Origin: Robertmurraya_A mangrovi
GTDB taxonomy: Bacteria > Bacillota > Bacilli > Bacillales > Cytobacillaceae
Assembly (NCBI RefSeq): GCF_034427655.1
Contig: NZ_JAXOFX010000005.1
Span: 171,819 to 235,818 of the forward strand
Length of the DNA stretch: 64,000 bases
Direction: 5' to 3'
Numbering within the stretch: the first letter of the stretch is position 1; every line of letters begins with the position of its first letter. The translations under genes were made by a program, and so were the position numbers. Positions 59,661 through 64,000 of this stretch are shown piece after piece. Below the pieces are notes generated by a model. The model was given only the letters and a program-made list of their open reading frames with translations. It did no database searches and had not been told where the DNA came from.

Positions 59661-60998
59661 TTAATCATAACGCTTTCTTTTCGTTGAGGAAGGAATTCCA
59701 AGTTGATCACGGTATTTAGCAATCGTTCTTCTCGAAACAACCATTCCCTCTTTATCTTTTAATATTTCAACAATTTCCTGATCTGATAACGGTTTTAGCT
59801 TATCTTCTGATTCGATTAATTTACTAATGGCATTTTTCACTTGTTTAGAGGATGTTGCTTCGTTTGTCGTTGTTTGAATCGTACTAGAGAAAAACGATTT
59901 CAATTCAAATGTTCCAAAAGGCGTTTGGACATATTTTTCTCGAACGGCACGACTAACCGTAGATTCATGTATCCCTAGTTCCTCTGATACTTCTCTCATA
60001 GTCATTGGATTTAAATAGGAAGGCCCTTTTACAAAAAAGTCATTTTGTTTCTCTACTATTTTAATCGCAACTTTAGTTAAAGTTTGTTTCCTCTGTTCTA
60101 AACTTTTCATAATCCATTGATAGTCTTGTTGCTTTTCTTGTAAAAAGCGATTTACCTGCTGGTCATTGTGTGAGCGAAATTGCTGAAAATATTCCTCATT
60201 AAAAGTCACTTTTGGTAGAGTTTCATCAAAAATATTAATGGTTAGAGAATCATTTTCCCATCTAACGATAATGTCGGGTGTAATATAAACAGCAGGATCA
60301 TCTTGATAAGTAGCCGCTGGTTTTGGGTTTAGTGTTTGTACAAAATCAAACACTTGCTGTATTTCAGATAGACTAACTCCAAGTAGCTTTGATAACTCTT
60401 TCCATTTCTTTTCCGCAAATAATGTAAAATGTTCCGAAATAATAATTTCTGCAAGCTCATTATTTTTATGATGTCTCCTAACCTGTAAAAGTAGACACTC
60501 TTGTAAATTCCGAGCACCAATGCCCGCTGGTTCAAGATTATGGATAATAGTCAAACACTGTTCTACCTCTTGATCAGTGATTTTAAGTCTAGCTGAAATT
60601 TCTTGTATTGTTCCATGTAAGTAACCGTTTACATCTATGTGCGCAAGTAACTCTTTCATTATCTTCAACTGTCTATCTGAAAACTCTTTGATATTTATTT
60701 GAGAATAAATGATATCTATTAATGATGTTTGTTTATTCGTTCCAAGTTGTTCAATCCAACTTTGTTTATCTTTTTCAACCCGCTTCCGATTGTTTTTGAC
60801 ACGGTCTAAACGGGGATCCATCGTTCTAATATTTCCTGTATCAACTTGCAATAGGGGATTTTCCAACGCCTTCGTTTCAAGGAAGGAAGTCAATTCTTGA
60901 GTGGAATATTGTAATAACGCTATCGCTTGTGTTAACTCCTGCGTCATCGTCAATTTCAAAGTTTGCTGCTGCCATAAACCAGCCTTTAAATCCATCAT
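59661..60998 (-). CDS. rpoN: RNA polymerase sigma-54 factor (RpoN/SigL)
   Basis: A 445-residue sigma-54. Region I is the Gln/Leu-rich activator-interaction segment (LTQAIALLQYSTQELTSFLE near 20-39); the core-binding domain follows, and the C-terminal RpoN box SRRTIAKYRDQL binds the -24 element. It requires enhancer-binding activators, none of which is in this window. Start at 60998 or the adjacent ATG at 60995; AAAAGGGGGG precedes both. It is followed by the glutaredoxin-like gene. Confidence 0.95.
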   Translation of the reverse strand: MMDLKAGLWQQQTLKLTMTQELTQAIALLQYSTQELTSFLETKALENPLLQVDTGNIRTMDPRLDRVKNNRKRVEKDKQSWIEQLGTNKQTSLIDIIYSQINIKEFSDRQLKIMKELLAHIDVNGYLHGTIQEISARLKITDQEVEQCLTIIHNLEPAGIGARNLQECLLLQVRRHHKNNELAEIIISEHFTLFAEKKWKELSKLLGVSLSEIQQVFDFVQTLNPKPAATYQDDPAVYITPDIIVRWENDSLTINIFDETLPKVTFNEEYFQQFRSHNDQQVNRFLQEKQQDYQWIMKSLEQRKQTLTKVAIKIVEKQNDFFVKGPSYLNPMTMREVSEELGIHESTVSRAVREKYVQTPFGTFELKSFFSSTIQTTTNEATSSKQVKNAISKLIESEDKLKPLSDQEIVEILKDKEGMVVSRRTIAKYRDQLGIPSSTKRKRYD

Positions 60999-61064
60999 TC
61001 ATCCCCCCTTTTCCCATTTTACAATAATGAAGCAAAATGTTGTATGGAAATAAATTGGGATAGT

Positions 61065-61190
61065 AAAGAAAAGCGTAAGCGCCTTGGTCAGCCCCGACAA
61101 GCAAATGTTCTTCAATCCTAAAAGTCTGCTATTTGACTTTTAGGATTGAAGGTTATTTGACTCGAGGGGCTAGGCGCTGGAGCTAGACAG
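61065..61190. repeat. Structured Bacillaceae intergenic repeat (GCGCC/GGCGC element)
   Basis: A 126-base element with AGCGCC (61078-61083) / GGCGCT (61173-61178), GCCCC (61091) / GGGGC (61166), and a perfect 17-base inner stem (61110-61126 / 61135-61151). From memory, near-identical ends (AAAGCGTAAGCGCC and GAGGGGCTAGGCGCTGGAGC) are multicopy in Bacillaceae. No gene is in this gap. Confidence 0.7.
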
Positions 61191-61221
61191 TAGTCAAACT
61201 TCAGAACACTTATATATCCTT

Positions 61222-61262
61222 ATTAATAAAAAAAAGACCTCTTGTCCGAAAACAAGAGATCT
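61222..61262 (-). terminator. Terminator downstream of tRNA-Arg remnant
   Basis: On the minus strand AGATCTCTTGTTTTC pairs with GACAAGAGGTCT followed by eight T residues. It lies 10 bases past the tRNA 3' end, where a tRNA terminator is expected. Confidence 0.8.
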
Positions 61263-61272
61263 CACACTAATA

Positions 61273-61337
61273 CGCCCTCGGAGGAAATCGAACCCCCATT
61301 TCAAGAACCGGAATCTTACGTGCTATCCGTTGCACCA
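61273..61337 (-). pseudogene. tRNA-Arg(CCG) lacking 5' acceptor strand
   Basis: D arm (GTGC/GCAC), anticodon arm with loop TTCCGGT (anticodon CCG, Arg), variable loop, T arm (GGGGG TTCGATT TCCTC) and the 3' acceptor strand CGAGGGC plus discriminator G are all present, but the seven bases in front (CAATATT) do not pair with CGAGGGC. The 5' acceptor strand (expected GCCCTCG) is therefore missing. The CCA is not encoded. Such a copy is typical of the far end of an element integrated into a tRNA gene. It is not a functional tRNA as it stands. Confidence 0.75.
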
Positions 61338-61530
61338 AATATTGTTCAAAAGACCGTAAGACGTTATAATATCAAAGGATTATGCTTGTTTAAGTGTTTT
61401 TCATTGCATGTTATTCCTAAATACAATGATACTAACACATACTTTTTATTGCAAATAAAGACTCTCAATTAATGCTAAAACTCATTACTACAATTTATTA
61501 CGTCCAGATTCAACCTCAGCACCCCTTGTT

Positions 61531-61580
61531 TTCAGTGAAGAGGAGATGAGTATGACTATGTCAAAAAGGATTCTTTAATG
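61531..61580 (+). other. Possible 10-codon leader ORF upstream of DUF3800 gene
   Basis: AGAGGAG precedes an overlapping set of ATGs encoding MSMTMSKRIL, ending TAATG next to the ribosome binding site of the DUF3800 gene. It may be a leader that couples translation, or chance. The gap 61338-61530 shows no gene. Confidence 0.3.
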
Positions 61581-61596
61581 AAAGGAGAACAAAAAT

Positions 61597-62316
61597 TTGT
61601 ATATTTATATAGATGATTCTGGGAATATCAATTCTACTACAGGTAACCTTTATGTCTGGGCTGGGTTTTCCATACATAAAGGTCAGACTACACTAAAAAG
61701 TAATTTAGAAAAAGTTATTCAGAACTTTACTTACGATGCGAAAATTGGAGAACTAAAAGGAAAAGATGCGTCCTTCGAACAGAAACAAAGATTATTCGAA
61801 ACTTTAGTTGATTGGCATGAATTACGTATTTGTTACTTAGTTGTCGACAAAAAAATAGTTACCGAGGCACAATCAAAATTTATTACAGGTGCATCTTCAC
61901 GAAGTAAAGAACAAAGTGAAAACTATTTCTTAAGCAAAGTAGTTACCCGTCTTTCAGAACCCTTTCCAGAACAAGAAAAAAATAGAATAATCCTAAATAT
62001 CGATGGAGAACCCACTCGGAAACAGGAATCGCATATACGTCTACATGAGTACCTATCTTTAAGAGTAAATTACCCAAAATGGAAAAAGGACACTTATGTG
62101 AACAACTTAGTAATTAACTACAATTCAGAGTTAAATAACAGCTTAATTCAAACTGCTGATTTTCTAGCTAATTTTTTCCTTGAATATTATAAATACCTTT
62201 ATTACCAACCTAGGAAAAGTGCAACTGCATCTGCAAAGTATACTGAGATATACAGTATTTTGCTCCCAAAAATACACCATCGTATAATAGGACTCCCTAA
62301 TTCTTCTTTATTATGA
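61597..62316 (+). CDS. DUF3800-domain protein
   Basis: A 239-residue soluble protein of the DUF3800 family (predicted RNase H-like fold). The characteristic N-terminal YIDDSGN (residues 4-10, here DD in place of the usual DE) and the C-terminal IQTADFLANFF (near 185-195), with the intervening NIDGEPTRKQ, are present. Start is TTG 61597, because AAAGGAG lies nine bases upstream; no ATG gives the conserved motif. Family members are of unknown function and occur in mobile or defence-rich regions. A promoter and structured RNA follow directly, and the neighbouring genes are a recombinase and a tRNA remnant, suggesting horizontal origin. Confidence 0.82.
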   Translation: MYIYIDDSGNINSTTGNLYVWAGFSIHKGQTTLKSNLEKVIQNFTYDAKIGELKGKDASFEQKQRLFETLVDWHELRICYLVVDKKIVTEAQSKFITGASSRSKEQSENYFLSKVVTRLSEPFPEQEKNRIILNIDGEPTRKQESHIRLHEYLSLRVNYPKWKKDTYVNNLVINYNSELNNSLIQTADFLANFFLEYYKYLYYQPRKSATASAKYTEIYSILLPKIHHRIIGLPNSSLL

Positions 62317-62345
62317 TTGAATTTTTTTATTTTTAAATGTATAAT
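62317..62345 (+). promoter_or_regulatory. SigA-type promoter of DUF3800-adjacent RNA
   Basis: TTGAAT (62317-62322) and TATAAT (62340-62345) are exactly 17 bases apart. It starts immediately after the DUF3800 stop codon, so the RNA downstream has its own promoter. Confidence 0.75.
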
Positions 62346-62351
62346 AAAGAC

Positions 62352-62622
62352 TCAAATAGAAATCCTAATACTGGTAAGAGTAAATCCAGATTATAAGGTG
62401 CTGGTAGAACTACCAAAGTCTTGTTAAATCAAGACCTCCTATATAGGGTGCTTACCAAACGTCAAAGGAAGTTTCCCAGATTATTGGAATACAAGAGAAT
62501 AAGTCCAGTGATGGTGTAGAGGAGCGAAGCTCCCTGTCTATTTAGACCTCCCAGAAAGGCACTTTTGATTCCCTAATAAAACCATCTCAAAAAGAGTCAG
62601 ATTTATCCTGACTCTTTTTTCT
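62352..62622 (+). ncRNA. Structured ~270-nt RNA downstream of DUF3800 gene
   Basis: From the promoter at 62317 to a terminator (AAAGAGTCAG 62591-62600 / CTGACTCTTT 62608-62617, then TTTTTT) there is no coding frame. Long-range pairing TGGTAAG (62372-62378) with CTTACCA (62451-62457) encloses the hairpins TGGTA/TACCA (62402-62415) and GTCTTG/CAAGAC (62418-62435). A further GGAGC-GAA-GCTCC hairpin lies at 62521-62533, and GGAAT (62486) can pair with ATTCC (62568). From memory, several conserved RNA motifs are named for association with DUF3800 genes; this is likely one or a relative. Function unknown. Confidence 0.7.
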
Positions 62623-62882
62623 GTTTATTTTTTTATTATCTTGTATGTACACTATTTTCAGTTCTACTGCTTTCATATTATTTCGATTGAACTTAATCAG
62701 TTTGGTATTATTATCACATACTTACCTTCTTAATCTTGCTGTTTAAACATTAGCAAGAGATTCTTGAATTATATTGTACGACAACTTAGAATTCTAGTGA
62801 CGTGGAGATGAGGCAACTAACCCCATTACCCTCCCATGTCCCCAGTGAAAATGTGGAATTCATCCCCATACCTCCAAACATA

Positions 62883-62908
62883 AAGAAAAGAGACCCCTTA
62901 GGAGTCCC
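62883..62908 (-). terminator. Terminator of recombinase gene
   Basis: On the minus strand GGGACTCC pairs with GGGGTCTC around TAA and is followed by TTTTC. The region 62623-62882 has no gene I can support. Confidence 0.75.
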
Positions 62909-63472
62909 TTAACATACTTGTTGTTCTTGTTCTTTAATTAATTTGTCTAGTGTTGGTCTTGAAACTCCTAATTCTTTTGCAAGTTGAGACTTTGATACTT
63001 CACGATTCATATATCGTTGGTAATGCTTTTCGAAATCTTGGATTGTTACTTCTCTTCGTCCTTTGTACTTTCCTTCTGCTTTAGCTATCGCAATGCCTTC
63101 ACGTTGTCTTTCGAGCATATTTTCACGTTCAAAATCGTTTATAGCACTAATCATCTTTAACATTAGTCTACCCGTTGCCGTTGAAGTGTCGATATTCTCC
63201 TTAATAGATACTAGTTGAACTCCTTTTGACTCTAATAGTTCTACAAGTTCTAATAAGTCTTTGGTAGAGCGTGCTAATCTTGAGAAGTCCGCAACATAGA
63301 TTGTATCGCCTTCTCTTGCATAGTCTAACATTTCTTTTAATTTTGGTCTGTCTGTGTTTTTTGCTGAGACCTTCTCTTGATAAACCTTATCTATTTTGTA
63401 TTGCTTCATTGCTTCAACTTGTCTTGCTTCGTTCTGCATAACTGTTGAGACTCTGATATATGCTATGTTCAT
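62909..63472 (-). CDS. Serine recombinase (resolvase/invertase family)
   Basis: A 187-residue small serine recombinase. The catalytic serine lies in AYIRVST near residue 9, with DFSRLARSTKDL near 64 (Arg residues) and the arm RLMLKMISAINDFERE; the C-terminal helix-turn-helix is SQLAKELGVSRPTLDKLI. It catalyses strand exchange at res- or inversion-type sites with another copy or site. Start at ATG 63472 (MNIAYIRVS) is preferred because AAGGA is then 9 bases upstream; 63478 is possible. It sits alone beside a DUF3800-RNA unit in an accessory region, probably as part of a plasmid-derived or integrated element. Confidence 0.88.
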   Translation of the reverse strand: MNIAYIRVSTVMQNEARQVEAMKQYKIDKVYQEKVSAKNTDRPKLKEMLDYAREGDTIYVADFSRLARSTKDLLELVELLESKGVQLVSIKENIDTSTATGRLMLKMISAINDFERENMLERQREGIAIAKAEGKYKGRREVTIQDFEKHYQRYMNREVSKSQLAKELGVSRPTLDKLIKEQEQQVC

Positions 63473-63562
63473 GTTCATTGTTCCTTCCATATTAGCTGAT
63501 GAGACAAATATAACACACTGTAAAAATAGAGTCTATAACCGTGTTTGCAATTTGTAAATTAA

Positions 63563-63877
63563 AACAAATATCAATTTAAAATTTACAGTAATGAATGGGT
63601 TGGCGATTGTAAACTTAAGGCACGCTTTATATTTACAAATTCTTCAAAACCAGTAAAGCTAGGTATTTTCACTTCTAAATACACTTGTTCGAAGTTAAAG
63701 AAAGCGAAGAAAATTGTACGCTTATTAGCATGGGTATGGTTAGATGGTCAAGAAATGATTACAAAAGCAGGATTAGTAGAAGATTTCTATGATTTCGGGG
63801 ATTATAAATACGAGAAAAAGGTCCGTTCGGCACTGGGCTACGCTGTTAAGTATAAAAAAGGGATGTATCAATATTAG
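63563..63877 (+). pseudogene. Open frame without start codon, gene remnant
   Basis: A 105-codon frame runs from a TAA (63560-63562) to TAG 63877 and reads as protein throughout (IVRLLAWVWLDGQEMITKAG, VEDFYDFGDYKYEKKVRSAL, ending YKKGMYQY). No ATG, GTG or TTG occurs in its first two thirds; the first ATG (63755) would give 40 residues. It looks like the 3' part of a gene truncated at its 5' end, beside the recombinase. Family not recognised. Confidence 0.4.
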
Positions 63878-63879
63878 AA

Positions 63880-63958
63880 GAGCCTGGGACAAAACCCACC
63901 TCAAAGATGAAAAAGCCGGTGAAATTTTACGACGAGTAAAATTTCACCGGCTCTAATT
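63880..63958. repeat. Bacillaceae repeat-type element with 17-bp perfect stem
   Basis: Begins AGAGCCTGGGACAAAAC and contains a perfect 17-base stem AGCCGGTGAAATTTTAC (63914-63930) / GTAAAATTTCACCGGCT (63936-63952) with loop GACGA. From memory, elements with this opening are multicopy in Bacillaceae. No gene in the remainder of the window. Confidence 0.6.
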
Positions 63959-64000
63959 ATTTTTGGAATAAAAATAAGGACCACTTCTGATAAAATAAAG

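Noticed and set aside
61242..61472. Rightward 76-codon ORF
   Set aside because: Antisense through the tRNA-Arg remnant; no ribosome binding site.
62352..62622. Retron msr-msd RNA
   Set aside because: No reverse transcriptase gene in the neighbourhood and no msd-type long stem pair.

Overview
The window is a stretch of chromosome from a low-GC, endospore-forming member of the Bacillaceae (Bacillus sensu lato). The evidence is the glycolytic cluster cggR-gapA-pgk-tpiA-gpmI-eno followed by secG, an Est30-type carboxylesterase, rnr, smpB and ssrA (tmRNA); several spore genes (CotF-like, CotX-like, SpoIIP, two Spo0E-like peptides); Bacillus-style ribosome binding sites; and B. subtilis-like gene neighbourhoods (yusM-yusN, yusU-yusV, yfiY/yfiZ/yfhA, ydgG-ydgH, yhgD-yhgE, tcyABC). 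No phage structural module is seen. The right end from about 61.3 kb looks like accessory DNA.

Layout. 0-7.1 kb: proline dehydrogenase (cut by the window edge), two CotF-like coat genes, and a Fur-controlled ferric siderophore locus (divergent binding lipoprotein and two permeases, ATPase, ferric-siderophore reductase). 7.2-12.7 kb: a 20-21-nt periodic array, a RodA/FtsW protein, a GalT-like protein, a YtkA-domain lipoprotein, a CotX coat operon, a structured multicopy-type repeat and a GNAT gene. 12.8-19.6 kb: SpoIIP, a benzil reductase-like SDR, an ECF sigma/anti-sigma pair, a candidate small RNA, a MarR/NmrA pair with a clear operator, Spo0E and TetR genes. 19.7-26.5 kb: an MMPL exporter with its MarR regulator, a second Spo0E, a frameshifted EAL gene and a chemoreceptor. 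26.9-36.6 kb: a LytTR two-component pair, the cystine ABC transporter tcyABC, aroD, a GAF-PAS-GGDEF-EAL protein coupled to a ThDP enzyme and a carboxymuconolactone decarboxylase-like gene, and a GNAT gene with a damaged start. 36.8-45.2 kb: yhgE and its TetR regulator with three matching operators, an alkaline phosphatase with SLH repeats, a second chemoreceptor and an unrecognised coiled-coil membrane protein with four internal repeats. 45.2-61.0 kb: ssrA, smpB, rnr, est, secG, a NERD nuclease-like gene followed by a strict 20-nt array, the glycolytic operon, a glutaredoxin-like gene and rpoN. 61.0-64.0 kb: a repeat element, a tRNA-Arg(CCG) copy lacking its 5' acceptor strand, a DUF3800 gene followed by a promoter-to-terminator non-coding RNA unit, a serine recombinase and a gene remnant.

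The strongest candidate for something unusual is the DUF3800 gene and the adjacent structured RNA (62.32-62.62 kb), next to a truncated tRNA that resembles an integration junction. Other signals worth testing are the 20-nt arrays, a frame-split small ORF between gapA and pgk, and a C-rich candidate sRNA near 16.9 kb. Three apparent single-base frame disruptions (EAL, GNAT and the gapA-pgk ORF) could be real mutations or base-call errors.
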